A stretch of 64,000 bases of DNA, taken from Acrasis kona. Lineage: Eukaryota; Heterolobosea; Eutetramitea; Acrasida; Acrasidae. This document shows positions 1-11,900 of the stretch, piece after piece. Position numbers and translations under genes: made by a program. The stretch's first letter is position 1. Every line of letters begins with the position of its first letter. The stretch covers positions 36,273-100,272 of the forward strand of contig JAOPGA020001155.1 in the NCBI GenBank assembly GCA_026419775.2. Reading direction: 5' to 3'. A model generated the notes under the pieces. That model had not been told where the DNA came from and made no database searches. It saw only the letters and a list, made by a program, of their open reading frames with translations.

Positions 1-2040
1 TCCGTGTTGGTGCTGGTGGCTGTGCTTGTGTCTGTTTGATTTCCAAACTTCATTTGCTTCGAAGCGAGATTATAGTAGGGTCCGCCAACTCTCTTTAACA
101 TTTCGTGGTGCTTTCCCATTTCGACGACGGTTCCCTGACGCATCACTACAATGTTGTCGCAATCCTGAATGGTAGTCAATCTGTGAGCGATTACAATGCT
201 GGTTCTTCCCTTCATGAGCTTATCGAGTGCGTCTTGTACCAATGCTTCTGATTTTGTGTCCAATGCTGATGTGGCCTCGTCCAACAATAACATTTTAGGG
301 TCCTGTAAAACTGCACGAGCGATGGCGATGCGTTGCTTTTGACCTCCAGAGAGCGAGACACCACGCTCTCCAATCACCGTATCGTATCCATCCGGTAACT
401 TGATGATGAATTCGTGACAATTGGCCGCCATCGCTGCCTTCTCGATCACTTGTTGAGTGACGGGTATCATTAAATGCTCAATCTCCTCGTCAGTCGCATA
501 CTTGTTGCCCTTACGTGCCTTGTCACGAATGTGTCCATTAATCGTATCTACTGCGTAAGAAATGTTTCTGCGGATGGATGTTGCGAAAAGCGTTGGTTCT
601 TGCGATACGATTCCCAAATAACGATGTAACCATAACGAATCAATTTCTCTAATGTCGGTTCCATCAACTTCCACAATTCCTGATTCTGGTTCGTACCACT
701 TCTCGACCAATCCCACAATGGTTGACTTTCCGCTTCCTGATTGACCAACCAAGGCGACACTAGTACCAGCTTCGATTTCCAAATTAAAGTTCTTCAGAAC
801 AGCAATGTTGGGTCTGGCTGGGTACCTAAACGTGACGTCCTTGAACGAAATCTTTCCTGCGAGCGTATCGGGAGTGATGCCGCCTCTGAATGGAATGGCT
901 GGTTTTCTGAGAATGACTTTGAGCAACAGTGCAGCAGAGGCTTGTGCCTTGATGAATTCTGGAATGATGGTGGTGGCTTGGAATAATCCAATGATGGTCA
1001 TCAAACAAAATCCATAAATCTTGATAAAGTTAGCAGCTGCGTAGGTTCCGTCCTGTAATCGTTGTCCGCCGAACCAAAATCCAAGCGCGACGCTACCCCA
1101 CACGAAGAATGCGCTGGGACCCATGGTCAATCCCTTCGCCAAGGAGTTGAACAGAGCATAGTAACGAACCTTGTTTAGATTGGACGTGTACCTCGACAAT
1201 TCCTTTTCTTCGCCAGCCATGCTACGAACGGTGCGCATGCTTCCAATCACTTCGTTTGCGGTGGCAACGCTATCGCTCATGAGCACGCTGGTCTTGGTGG
1301 CCAAAAATGTTAACAACCTTCTGAAGGACACCATGATGAAAATCATGAGGGGAACGCTGGTCATGATGAGCAACGTCATTGCCCATCCTGCAACCATGGC
1401 CATGATGAAACCGACAATGACCTGACAAACATTCTGAGTGATGGTTTGTAGGTGAGAGGAGTAGACGTCGGTGGCCTTCGATACATCATCGCTCAGTGCA
1501 TGTGCAAGGGAACCAGCCTTCTTGATGTCGAAGAATCCAATCTCTTGTTTGATGCATGAATCATAATAGGCTTGTTTGAGATTATTGTTCATTAATTGTT
1601 GTGCCGAACTAAAGAAGAAGTTGCTCAAGAATCCACAAAAGGCAGACGCTATTGCAATGTATGTAATGTTCAATCCGAGATTTGCGGTCACCGTTCCAAT
1701 TTCCTCTGGAGAAGCAGTTCCGAGATCACCCAGTCCATTTCCCATGAAGTAAAAAAAGATGATTGGAATCACACCGGAGCCTCCTGCCTATCGAAATGGT
1801 TATGAATGTGCATTCGTTTCCACTTACCCAAAACATTCCAATCAAGACCAAAATCCAATTGTACCAACCAAACACAAATACAATTTGCAGGGAGGAATAT
1901 ACTTTTGGTTCTCGTGAGTCTGTGAGTTGTGTCTCCTCTGCTTTGTGAACCAATTCTTCGTTTTCTAGTTTCGCCTCAACATGTGCATCGGGAGTAACCA
2001 AACCGTCGCTGACTTCGGTTCTTAACTCTACTTCCGTCAT
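1..2040 (-). CDS. ABCB-type ABC transporter, 3' end off the window
   Basis: ATP-driven membrane exporter of the ABCB (P-glycoprotein/MDR) family. The visible part is the N-terminal cytosolic tail, one transmembrane domain and one nucleotide-binding domain, about 666 residues. ATG is at 2038-2040. Exon 1 is 2040-1828, a 40-nt GT-AG intron is 1788-1827, and the frame is then open to position 1. The membrane region has the usual six hydrophobic stretches. The nucleotide-binding domain shows Walker A GQSGSGKST, signature LSGGQKQR, Walker B MLLLDEATSALD and the switch histidine in IVIAHRLTT. After the domain come a hydrophilic stretch and a Thr/Ser-rich run. That run could link to a second half (full transporter) or be the tail of a half transporter; the window does not say which. 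The substrate is unknown. The family call is firm, the subfamily member is not. Confidence 0.93.
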
Positions 2041-2964
2041 TGTTTGTTAGTAGTTGTAGTGTTGGAACTGCAGTTGAAACGTATCATTTATATGGAAGCG
2101 GATGCGTCACGCCCGCGATAATATAAATGTAAATCTACGCCATTCTTATATAGAAAGGGCCGCGGCAATTCATTTAAAAACAAAATTCCGTTGAGGATGC
2201 GGGTCCGCGCGGAAACATTCATGCGGGAAAGTCCACTAAACTGCTTGTAATCGGTCCGTCTAATTGTCCGACTTTTGTTGTTGTAAATTATGTGAGATTG
2301 ATTTCTCGACAATATTTCAAAAATTTTCAAAGGTTGCGATTAAAAGTAAAAGTAGTAATAATTACGCTATCAGTGAGTAAGAGCACAAGGCCCTGTTTGA
2401 ATCATTATATTTCATGTCAAATCTCTGGTTTAAATTGTTCATCACACATCAGAGTATTCGTTGACAGCCTATTTTCGTCAACTCTTCGATGTGAGAAAAA
2501 TAAAATTATGGTTGTAAGGTTGACTAATTCGTAAATGCTCTGACGGCACAAGGTGCTCTGTGGGCAATCGCACCAGTAAATTTTTTTCTGTATAAACACG
2601 CAATCAGCAGTTTAATAAAAATGAAGATTATACATCAAATGTGTACTGTTTTTTGTTGCTAATGTCACAAAGCAACTTCACTTCACTGCATGAAATCTAA
2701 AAAATTTGTCTGCTGGCAGGCCTGATCGGGTATCGTTTAATGTTGCGAGAGTACTCCAAATGTGTATTGATGTCATCACCACAATTTTAATCTAATGGTA
2801 GAACTCATGAGGTTGCTTTACTTCTGCAGTATGTTACATAACATCCATTTTTTAACAAGTTGCCCAACACATTGCGGAATCGCGATAGACCTTAAACATC
2901 AACCCAATCAATTCTTTGTGTATTTATAGAATAATTGTAATCGGCAAACGAAAATAACAAAAGA
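2041..2964. other. Intergenic, 924 bp, divergent promoters
   Basis: Gap between two divergently transcribed genes (ABC transporter on minus, acyl-CoA synthetase on plus). I read both strands for short spliced exons, tRNA-like folds and repeats and saw nothing I could support. It presumably holds both promoters. Confidence 0.5.
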
Positions 2965-4676
2965 ATGCTAAACCTGTTGAGGAGGTACCAAACATGCTTC
3001 GGTAGTGTTATGCAAAAAAGGTTTTATCGATCAAACCCCTTCTTTAAATCAGCACTGGAAAATCAAAGCAAGGTTGCAATTGTGGACAATAAATCTCAAA
3101 AGCAATTTACTTACAGCGACCTCATAAAAGATTCAGAAACCTTGGCATGCAAGTTACAAAAAGAGAACAAGGATATCAAAGGGAAAAGGGTATGCTTCTT
3201 ATTTGATCCATCCTATGACTATGTTGTCGCTAACATGGCCATCTGGATGTGTGGTAAGTCAAAGAAACAATAACCCAGAAACTCATCATTCACAAGGTGC
3301 AACTTGTGTACCATTATGCAACTCACATCCCTCAAAAGAATTAGAATACTACATTCAGGATTCCCAAAGCAACATTGTTCTATATGGCGAGAGATTCGAA
3401 GACGTCATCAAACCATTAAAAGATGATGGCAACGAACAAGTGAATTTCAAGTTATTAAAAGAACTACACGCTCCACAGGATCATGTTGAGAAGGATGCAC
3501 AGCAATTAAGAAACACCGAGTACAATGAAAACGATAGGGCGTTATTCATCTACACATCAGGAACAACCGGTCCTCCTAAGGTAACTCATTTCGACCTTGA
3601 TAACTAATCCTTCATAGGGAGTCGTGTCCACCCACCGCACCATCATGTCACAAATTTCATCTCTGGTACAAGCGTGGGAGTGGCGAAGCACAGATCACAT
3701 CATGCACGTCCTACCGCTTCATCATGTACATGGTGTCGTAAATGTGCTCTTGTGCCCGCTCCACGTCGGAGCAAGTTTGACGTTTGTGAGATTCGACAAC
3801 AAGACTGTTTTCCATCAATTATTCGATGACAACACCCAGAATCCATCTGGTCTAGATTATACTCTATTCATGGCAGTGCCAACAATCTACGTCAAGCTCA
3901 TCTCGTACTACAAATCACTACAACCAAAACAACAAGAAGAATTCACAAAGAGCAACAAGAACTCAAAAATAAGATTGATGGTATGTGGATCGGCAGCATT
4001 GCCGACAACAGTATTCGAAGAATGGAAGAAGATTTCGGGGCATACTTTATTGGAGAGATATGGAATGACCGAAATTGGAATGGCACTTTCTAATCCTCTT
4101 CATGGCGATCGCATCCCAGGATCAGTAGGTACCACTCTTCCATTAGTGAGAGCCAAATTACAACCCACTCAAGAAGAAGAAGAAGCATCTCAAGAAGGTG
4201 CTCAAACAGGAGAACTCTACATTGCTGGTCCAACTGTTTTCACAGAGTACTGGAACAAACCAGAGGCCACCAAAAAAACATTTGAGGGCGAATGGTTCAA
4301 AACTGGTGATTTTGCATCGATGGATGAGAATGGTGTTTATCGTATTTTGGGTCGCCTGAATGCGGACATCATCAAGACGAGAGGGTATAAAGTGAGCGCT
4401 CTTGATGTCGAGAGACATGCGTTGGAGCATCCGAGTATACATGAATGTGCTGTGATGGGAATAGAGGATAAGGAGTGGGGTGAGAAGATTGTGGCTCTAA
4501 TCGTGTTGCATGATGGTAAGGCAGATGTGACTGCTAGTGAGTTGAGGGAGTTTTTGAAAGATAAAATGGCCAGTTATAAGATTCCATCAGAACTGAAGAT
4601 TGTAAAGGAAATTCCAAAGAATGCGATGGGTAAGGTGAACAAGAAACAACTCAAGTCGAAGTATGTAGAACTATAA
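2965..4676 (+). CDS. ACSF3: Malonyl-CoA/acyl-CoA synthetase, ACSF3-like
   Basis: AMP-forming acyl-CoA synthetase. The closest family I recognise is ACSF3, which activates malonate to malonyl-CoA in mitochondria and so feeds mitochondrial fatty-acid synthesis. Exons are 2965-3253, 3297-3580 and 3618-4676, with introns of 43 and 37 nt, giving 543 residues. The frame is intact across both junctions. The AMP-binding P-loop YTSGTTGPPKG spans the second junction. ERYGMTEIGMALSNPL followed by PGSVGT is highly typical of ACSF3, and later blocks include GEWFKTGDFA, GRLNADIIKTRGYKVSA and the C-terminal catalytic lysine region NAMGKVNKKQL. The start MLNLLRRYQ...RFYRSNPF is rich in Arg and aromatic residues and lacks acidic ones, consistent with a mitochondrial presequence. 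It is followed after 213 bp by the carboxypeptidase gene on the same strand. Confidence 0.93.
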
Positions 4677-4889
4677 AAACGTATTGTGATTTGTGAAATA
4701 TAAAAGATAAATTTTATTTAAATACATAAAGGTTGGGGTTAGGGTCTCCTGCGTGATTTGTGAAATGGTTGCTGATATTTCTTTTGTTCTCCCTTTGCGT
4801 AATTATAAAAACTATTGCATTCCGCAGTGATTGCTTTTGGAAGCGGTTGGGTTGTTGGAAAGTCAAGTTGTCTTCCCAAAAGGCAGAAA

Positions 4890-6464
4890 ATGAGATCGAT
4901 AAGATTGCGCCTGTTGCTCGTTTTAATAGCTCTATGCAGCACCATCACCTCAACACATGACTACAACAAGTTTGATGTCACTCTCGTGTTCGACCCACAG
5001 TCAAGATCAATCGCAGAGGAGATATGCTCAAGAGTGAAAACGGAATATAAAATAAACACTGAAATAAACGAGTCAAATATCAAGCTACACTTTATTAGCG
5101 AAAAGCAAATTGACTTCTTCAAAAATGCAGTTCGTTCAGAAACTAAAAGCAGGGGCATTCACTCTACATCACTAACTGTTGAGGACTCTTATAAAACAAG
5201 CGAATCATACAAAAAATACATGTCTCAGACCACTTCTTCTTCGATCAAGTATCATAACTACGATCAATTAGGTGACTTCCTAACAAGAATGAACGAACAA
5301 TACCCCGATGCCACCAGCATATTCAGCATTGGTCAAAGCGCGCAGTCAAGAGAACTTCGTGGTCTCCGAATCAACACCCCATCAAAATCATCCATACCCA
5401 AGCCCAAATTCAGATACGTCGGTAACATGCACGGAGACGAAGTTGTTGGCAGAGAAATGTTGATCCAATTCACAGAATACGTTCTCACGGAATATTACAA
5501 CAGCACATCAAAGGATTATCGAGTCAAAAATCTATTAGACTCGATGGACATGTACGTACTGCCTTCCATGAACCCTGATGGATACGAACTTAAGCAAAGA
5601 GAAAATGTCAACTATCAAGATCTCAACAGAGATTTTCCAGATCAATTCATACCAGAGTCACAAACGAGGGAACCTCAACCAGAAACACGCGCCATCATGA
5701 ATTGGTTCACATCAAATTCTTTCGTGTTGGGAGCTAATTTCCATGGAGGAGCAGTGGTCGCGAGCTATCCGTTCGATGGATTTCCGAGTGGAGACATTGG
5801 CAGTCAAGGTGTAATCAGCAAAGCACCAGATCATGATTTGTATGTGTTGTTGGCTAGAACGTATGCTGATAATCATAAGAATATGATGGGACCTGATAAG
5901 GAGTTCCCATCCGGTATTACCAACGGAGCTCAATGGTATTCGTTGTATGGAGGTATGCAGGACTATGGTATTGTGAACGCTGGTTGTCCGGAGATTACAA
6001 TGGAGTTATCGGATATCAAAAGTCCACCAGAAGCAGCTCTTGATGGGTTCTGGAATGATAATAAATTATCGCTTCTAGCTTATGCTGAAGTGATTTATAA
6101 AGGTGTTGGTGGTCTTATTTACAATAATGTTGGTGAACGTGTAAATTCTACGTGCTTGGTGACATTTTCTGATGCCAGTAGAGATTACAAAACGACGCAT
6201 ACAGTGCTACCCAGAGACAATGGTTTTTATTATAGAGTTCTATATCCTGGATCTTATGATATGACTGTTAAATGCGAAGGATCCAAACAATTAAGTACCA
6301 AGAGTGTGGTAGTTAATAAAGATTCAAAGAAGCCAACTCCATTAAATTGGATGGTGGGATCGAGTGCTTCTAGACCAGGCCAACTTGCTACAAGTGGTTC
6401 TTCTACTCTGAACGTTATACCTTTTTATTTGCTAATTGTTTATATTGTGTTTGGTTTGTTCTGA
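4890..6464 (+). CDS. Secreted/GPI-type M14 carboxypeptidase (CPD/CPM group)
   Basis: Zinc carboxypeptidase that removes C-terminal residues from proteins or peptides. It is of the regulatory M14B type, with a transthyretin-like domain after the catalytic domain. I use the ATG at 4890 because it begins a clean signal peptide (MRSIRLRLLLVLIALCS), although the frame is open upstream from a TTG. The protein is 524 residues. The zinc site is in NMHGDEVVGRE (His, Glu); the substrate-binding and third zinc-ligand regions are SMNPDGYE, NRDFPD and NFHGGAVVASYPFD, and the catalytic Glu is in ITMELSD. The transthyretin-like fold starts near residue 410 (GVGGLIYNNVGERV). The last 15 or so residues are hydrophobic (VIPFYLLIVYIVFGLF) after a Ser/Gly-rich stretch, which fits a GPI signal or a short anchor. 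It may process extracellular or lysosomal peptides; the substrate is not inferable. Confidence 0.93.
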   Translation: MRSIRLRLLLVLIALCSTITSTHDYNKFDVTLVFDPQSRSIAEEICSRVKTEYKINTEINESNIKLHFISEKQIDFFKNAVRSETKSRGIHSTSLTVEDSYKTSESYKKYMSQTTSSSIKYHNYDQLGDFLTRMNEQYPDATSIFSIGQSAQSRELRGLRINTPSKSSIPKPKFRYVGNMHGDEVVGREMLIQFTEYVLTEYYNSTSKDYRVKNLLDSMDMYVLPSMNPDGYELKQRENVNYQDLNRDFPDQFIPESQTREPQPETRAIMNWFTSNSFVLGANFHGGAVVASYPFDGFPSGDIGSQGVISKAPDHDLYVLLARTYADNHKNMMGPDKEFPSGITNGAQWYSLYGGMQDYGIVNAGCPEITMELSDIKSPPEAALDGFWNDNKLSLLAYAEVIYKGVGGLIYNNVGERVNSTCLVTFSDASRDYKTTHTVLPRDNGFYYRVLYPGSYDMTVKCEGSKQLSTKSVVVNKDSKKPTPLNWMVGSSASRPGQLATSGSSTLNVIPFYLLIVYIVFGLF

Positions 6465-6566
6465 ATAAATATCTTTTTCATTGATCAATGTAACTATTAT
6501 ATACTTCAAACGAAAGGTTCAATGTTTAATACTACAAAAATTGCTTTAGACTCTTCTCAGTCCAAG

Positions 6567-6863
6567 TTATTCAGGAGCTACAGTGTATTTCAAAGGTACA
6601 GAGTCTGTTGGGGTAATAAAAACAATTTTAGAAGACCTTGGGCAGTGATCCGGGTAGGCAGTGAAAGATATTTGTGGGTCTACCAAAAGTTCTCTGTAGC
6701 ATTTCCTTTGCTCGTATTCTTTTTTGTATTCGGGGCAGGGTTGTGTTCTACCAACTAATGCGTCGTAGTTGTACAATGCTTGACATCTTTCTAGGTTCTC
6801 ACACAGTACCATCTGAACAGCTAAGATGATAACACATAGAACGATCAGATACGAACACTTCAT
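6567..6863 (-). CDS. Small secreted cysteine-containing protein
   Basis: Unrecognised 98-residue protein. It begins with a strong signal peptide (MKCSYLIVLCVIILAVQMVLC). The mature part is about 77 residues with four cysteines (LERC, QPC, RKC, DHC), enough for two disulfides, and there is no membrane segment. ATG is at 6861-6863 with an A-rich leader before it. It converges on the carboxypeptidase gene, about 100 bp apart. The ORF is short, but signal peptide, paired cysteines and position make it more likely real than chance. No function is assigned. Confidence 0.6.
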   Translation of the reverse strand: MKCSYLIVLCVIILAVQMVLCENLERCQALYNYDALVGRTQPCPEYKKEYEQRKCYRELLVDPQISFTAYPDHCPRSSKIVFITPTDSVPLKYTVAPE

Positions 6864-7106
6864 GATTTACTTTAGAAAAAAAACTGTGTTTATTGGTATT
6901 TAAATAAACGAAACAGCATTTAATACTGATAGATTACAAGTTGTTCGATCCTGTTTTGTTATTAAAATGGATAGTCCACCGTTTTAAATGTTGATATAGT
7001 ATACCATAATTTTCTCCTGCCTGCTTGTGACAGTATTAAATACAATGAAATAATTTATTAATACTAACTCAGAAACCTGTACATATGAATACATCATGAT
7101 GACCAC

Positions 7107-7739
7107 TTAAGGTTCGCCAAAATGTTTTTTAAATTCCAAGATTTTTTCTAACCATACCTCAACATTTGCAAGCTTTACATTCTCAGGCCACGTGCTCATT
7201 AGTTCCTCCTGCTTCTTTATTCTAAATTCTAAAATGCCTCTCTCATCATTATTTATAACCTGCTTACCTCTAACTGCTTTTGCTACTTGATATACAGCCA
7301 ATCCGCAAACAACAGCCCCACTCACGCCCGCTCCTAAACATGTCAAAGCACCGATTCCTGGTGCTAACATCCACATGGATACACCAGCCGTTATTCCCAA
7401 AGTGCTGGAGAATGCTATATTTGAAGGTTGATTTACAGTCTTTTTTATCGGATAGTATTCAGGTAGCGATGACTTGGTCACCCCCGGAATAGAACGTAAA
7501 GTTGATATGCAACTCGCGCATTTTCCAAGAAGATTTTCATAAACTCTCGGAATGTTGTGCTTCTTTGCCAGAATAATCTCGTTCAGTAGGCAACTTATTT
7601 TGTCAAGCAGCTTTATAACATCTTTGTGGATAAAGTCTTGTCCAACAACAATCCAATCCTTGTCTGAGCCAAGAGTAGATTTTTTAAGATACTCATCCAC
7701 ATCAATCCAATCCACATCCTCTCTTTCGGTTGATGACAT
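7107..7739 (-). CDS. Unrecognised protein with glycine-rich hydrophobic segment
   Basis: About 210 residues from the ATG at 7739, which is preceded by a run of A. The frame is open further upstream to 7811, but that beginning is a TTG; an ATG at 7799 is a second option. The N-terminal half is polar (EREDVDWIDVDEYLKK, DKDWIVVGQDFIHKDVIKLL). The middle holds a long Gly/Ala-rich hydrophobic stretch (IAFSSTLGITAGVSMWMLAP then GIGALTCLGAGVSGAVVCG) that looks like two short membrane-inserting helices with a GxxxG-like pattern. The C-terminus is charged and probably helical. No family is recognised. The Gly-rich hairpin resembles membrane hairpins in general, nothing more specific. Confidence 0.6.
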   Translation of the reverse strand: MSSTEREDVDWIDVDEYLKKSTLGSDKDWIVVGQDFIHKDVIKLLDKISCLLNEIILAKKHNIPRVYENLLGKCASCISTLRSIPGVTKSSLPEYYPIKKTVNQPSNIAFSSTLGITAGVSMWMLAPGIGALTCLGAGVSGAVVCGLAVYQVAKAVRGKQVINNDERGILEFRIKKQEELMSTWPENVKLANVEVWLEKILEFKKHFGEP

Positions 7740-8221
7740 TTTTTTATTGTAACTGACACAAATGTTTGAAACGAACTGTATCGAATCATGGTCGATCATA
7801 AGTTTGCTCAAACACCCTAAGTGTTAAACTACTATTATATTAAATTATAATTTGAATTGGCAAGCAATTTTGTTTATTACCACGGGGAAGTCTAATAATA
7901 AAGATTTCACATTCACTAACACTTTCATTATCGGTTCAACTAATATACTGTAGGTTCATATGGATTAGTTCTACGCACGCTTTTACATAAAAGTTCCTCG
8001 GTGAAGCTAAGGGAGGATTTGTCCGTGTAATGATATTTACAGCACATTAAGAAGAACATAGAAGATGGACTCGTTTTTATTCGAGATAACACTTGAATCA
8101 TTGTAGTCTATTTCGCAAAGGTTTATGTTGATTTTGGGTGGGGGTATAAGGTACACACTTTAAACAATATTACAACAACCGCATATTCTTAGTGATATAA
8201 GTTATATTTGTATACAGTTAA
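7740..8221. other. Intergenic, about 480 bp
   Basis: AT-rich gap between two minus-strand genes, holding the 5' flank of the gene at 7107-7739 and the 3' flank of the acidic-protein gene. No spliced exon set, tRNA-like fold or repeat was seen. Confidence 0.45.
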
Positions 8222-8557
8222 TTATTCTTCATCAGAGTCATCATTCTTCTTTGCTTTTTTTCTTGACGGTGCTCTTCTTGCGGGCGCCCTCTTTGGTGGT
8301 GTTTTTGTTGCAGGTTTCTTCTCTTCTTCCTCGTCGTCCTCCTCATCTTCATCTTCGTTGTCTTCATCATCGTCCTGTTCATCGGGGTTGTATTCGTCAC
8401 CGCTATCCTGCTCTTCCTCTTCTTCCTCTTCTTCTTCCTCTTCTTCCTCCTGTTGTTCTACTTCTTCTTCAGTTGCAGGTTTTTCTTCATCCCTTTTCCT
8501 CTTTTTCTCTTCCTCTGCTTTGGGTGACGAAGTAGTAGTCTCTGGGACGTCGGACAT
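8222..8557 (-). CDS. Small acidic/basic disordered protein, probably nuclear
   Basis: A 111-residue, almost wholly disordered protein starting at the ATG at 8557; the longer frame to 8590 begins with TTG. It begins MSDVPETTTSSPKAEEE. It then has a short basic patch (KKRKRDEE), an unbroken run of about 14 Glu and a mixed Asp/Glu tract to about residue 80. The end is basic and Pro/Ala-rich (KTPPKRAPARRAPSRKKAKK), closing with DDSDEE. Alternating acidic and lysine-rich tails are common in histone chaperones and other nuclear proteins, so a chromatin or nucleolar role is possible. That is composition only. The opposite-strand Ser-rich frame is its shadow. Confidence 0.65.
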   Translation of the reverse strand: MSDVPETTTSSPKAEEEKKRKRDEEKPATEEEVEQQEEEEEEEEEEEEEQDSGDEYNPDEQDDDEDNEDEDEEDDEEEEKKPATKTPPKRAPARRAPSRKKAKKNDDSDEE

Positions 8558-8997
8558 GTTTGTTGAAAATTTAACGCACACAACGGTCAACCCACACAGT
8601 TATTTAATTTGTGCAACCGTCCAAATACATGATCCACCCCTCAATAAAATACAAACTCTATCGTCGAGATGATATGACATTTATTATCTTACTGTCCACG
8701 CGAATAGATTTTATGTTTTTTTCAAAAATGACCATTTAATGATGAAACAGCTTCTTTGCTTCATTCAGCTAACTAAGCCTATGCAACATTGACAAAGTTA
8801 TAGTAGTCGCAAATAAAGAAGGTTGATTGGAGTAAAAAAGCTAAGTCAAATACCAGAGGGTAGCTGGCTACTATTGGGCGGGCCATATATTGAGAAAATC
8901 ACTAATCCGGGTGTATCAAGATTTTACGCTCTTGGGGTGTTAAAATTTTACAAAATATTACTCGACTTGACATTGACACCTTGTTGGATTAAACGTC
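8558..8997. other. Intergenic, 440 bp, divergent promoters
   Basis: Gap between the divergent acidic-protein gene (minus) and the kinesin gene (plus). No coding or structured element was recognised in either strand. Confidence 0.5.
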
Positions 8998-11900
8998 ATG
9001 GAGGTCGAACCGAGAACAAGCAATGGCACAGTCGATACTGTTGTTAGATTTCGGCCATTCCTCAAAAGCGAAGTAGCAGGATCTGAAAAAGCTGGTAAAA
9101 GTTGTGCTGCCTTCCACAAGAGTGGGAAAAAAGTACAGATAAAAGTACGTACCAAATTTCTTCAAAAATAACTCTTTATAGTACGGAATAGATACTCCTA
9201 GAGAGTTCGTATTCGATTCAGTCATGAAGACTGATGTACAACAGGACGCAGTGTTTGACGCTATCGGTCCAAAAGTGGCAACGACCATCATGGATGGTAT
9301 GCACCATACTATAGTTTGTTTCGGATCTCGAGGCTCCGGTAAAACCTATACATGCTTTAGTGGAGGTGTTATCAAGCAATCTGTGACTTCTAAATCAGAT
9401 GGTCTATTTCCAAGAATAGTTAGAGAAGTCTTCAACCGAGTAAGTCGGCGTCTTCAACAACACCATCTTATTTTATCAGATCTTCGATGCTGCAGAAGAC
9501 GAAAAGTCAGAATTTACCATGAAATTTTCTTGTTATGAAGTTTCACTCGACGAGATTGCAGATTTGTCCGTTGAAGGGGGAGGAAACGTAGAATGCCTTG
9601 TCGATGTAAGCCACTTGAGATGTTACGTTTTGTTTACCTTTTTTTAGGAAGAGACCAACGAAGTTATACTAGATGGCATCATTGAAGAGTTTGTTGGAAA
9701 TGAAGACGAATTGTTCGAACTACTACAAGCTGGGTTACACAGAAGGAAGCCTGATCATTCAACAATCGCTGAAATGACAGTGTCACACCACCGAGTAGAT
9801 ACAAACACCACAGTTTCTTCCAGATTAACAATCATGGATTTGGATAAATTCGGACAGGAGACGTTACAAGAAGTTACTGTGGCCATTGCAGAGCAACAAG
9901 AATACAACTTTTTTGAATCAAGGTAAGCACTACTTGACGTGCCCTTCAACTAACATTAATAGCCTCAAAAGTATAATTTTTGGCAGAGTTTTCATCAACG
10001 CTCTGGTTCATTCCATTGCATGCTGTAGTCCATCCATAGAACTTGTAAAATCCAACACCCTACCTAACCTCGAATTTGCTGAATTGTGAGTTGCGTCAAT
10101 TAATCGAACCACGTACTTACTATTAGGATTAAGCAAGTAGATGTTTGTGCTACCCAAAACTATCTTTTAGAAGAAATGTTGGGTGAGGTCGAACAGATTA
10201 ACGAGGACGGTGAAGTAATTTTACCAGGCTCTGACGTAGATCAAACCTCCGAGACCGCTGCCACAGATACTGCAGCAGTTGCTGCCGCGGCTGCCAAGTA
10301 CAACGAGCTGGAGAAGCGTCACCAAGAGACACAAGTATACTTTGATTACATTTTTTTCATCTAACTTTCAAAGAATGAGTTGACTAAACTAAAGGCAAAC
10401 CATCAAGAGACCCAACAAACTCTTAGAAAGTCACTTTTCGCTCTTCGTTCTCAATGTAAGGCCATCCGAAGTCAACACGCACAGCTTCAGAAGCAGTCGA
10501 ACAATTCGTTCGAGGCCACCAAGTCTGCAATACTAGATGGCGTCAGCACGCAGATCGAAACGAAACTTCGACACATTCTTAACAAATCCCAAAACATGAG
10601 CGCAAGCACCACACAAATACTTGAAAACGAAAGAACACAACACAAATCAGAAATATCACGCGCTCAAGAAAGAATCCAAGTACGTTACACATTGATTCAC
10701 GTTATATTTATTTTTTCATAGACGTTGGAAAGAGAGTCGGATGTTGCAAAAGAGCGGATGCAAGAAAAAAAGAAGAGAATCGAACAGCTCGATGTGGATG
10801 TCATCAAAATCACAACCCAAAACGAAGAGTTGGAATTCGAACTACAAAACTCCGAGTTGCAGATACAAAATCTCTTGATCAAGATGGAAGAAGCAGATAA
10901 CGAAACGAATGCATACAGACAACAATTGCAACACAAACAAGAACAAATCGATTCCCTACAATCTCAATTAGAAACCAACACTGCGCCGCAAGCATCCTCC
11001 GAAGAGACCGAACAATTAAAACAAAAAGTATCCGAACTAGAGGTCAAGATCACAACCGAAGCAGAAAACTTTAATCGCGAGAGAGATTACACCAACGAGT
11101 TTATCGAACGCTTGAGAAGAAACCTCGACGAATCAGAGCAAGAAATCGATCGGCTCAATCAAGAAAAGAAGAAACTTCAAGACAGCGCCCAAGCATCAGA
11201 AGAAACATTAGAGGTCAAATCGCCGGTCAAAGTAGTCGAAAAGAAATTCACGGATCACGCCGATCGCTTCTTATCCGCTCGTGCCATATTCGAAAACAAC
11301 AAGCTCGCAGAAAACAATTCGCCATCCAAACCACCACCCATGAGCCGATTGAATTCCGTTAGAAATGATTCGGAAATCAAGAAATTAAAAGAAGAGTTGC
11401 AAGAGGAAACAAAGAGAAGACAAAAGTATCAAAACGAAGTCAAGGAGGTTTACGAACAAATGGATAAACTAAGAACTGCAACCACCAGCAAATTCCAATT
11501 ACAACAATTACAAAGCACGGTCAACGATGTGAACGAACAATTGGGCGCCATGAGACAACGAGCAAGTAATGCAGAAATGGAGGTGGTGAGAGTGAAGGCT
11601 GAATTCGATCACCTGCAACAATCCGTGGTGAGATCGGAACAACGCGTTCAACAATTGACCGACGATTGTCAAGCATTAAACATTTCGAACGAACAATTAA
11701 AGAGCGAATTGATCGTGTATCAGCGTGGGTTCGAATCCGCTCAAGAGCCAACCAATAACGAACAAGTCAGACAATTACAAGAATTGATCGCCGACAAGAA
11801 TTACGAATTGGAAAATGCAGATCAGAACAACAAGGACGCAAAGAACAACATTGCAACGTTACAAGCACAAATCAAGGAGATCGAGAGCGATCACTCGTCA

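Noticed and set aside
4728..4748. TTGGGGTTAGGGT, telomere-like sequence
   Set aside because: Single short occurrence; not a tandem array, so no evidence for an internal telomere.
4815..4889. N-terminal extension of the carboxypeptidase frame
   Set aside because: Begins with TTG and would bury the signal peptide; ATG 4890 is better.
8208..8672. Plus-strand Ser-rich open frame
   Set aside because: It is the complement of the Glu/Asp-rich minus-strand gene; poly-Ser from GAA/GAG complement is a composition effect.
11715..11740. GGTTCGAATCC, a perfect tRNA B-box-like string
   Set aside because: Lies in the kinesin coiled-coil coding sequence (RGFESAQ) with no tRNA fold.
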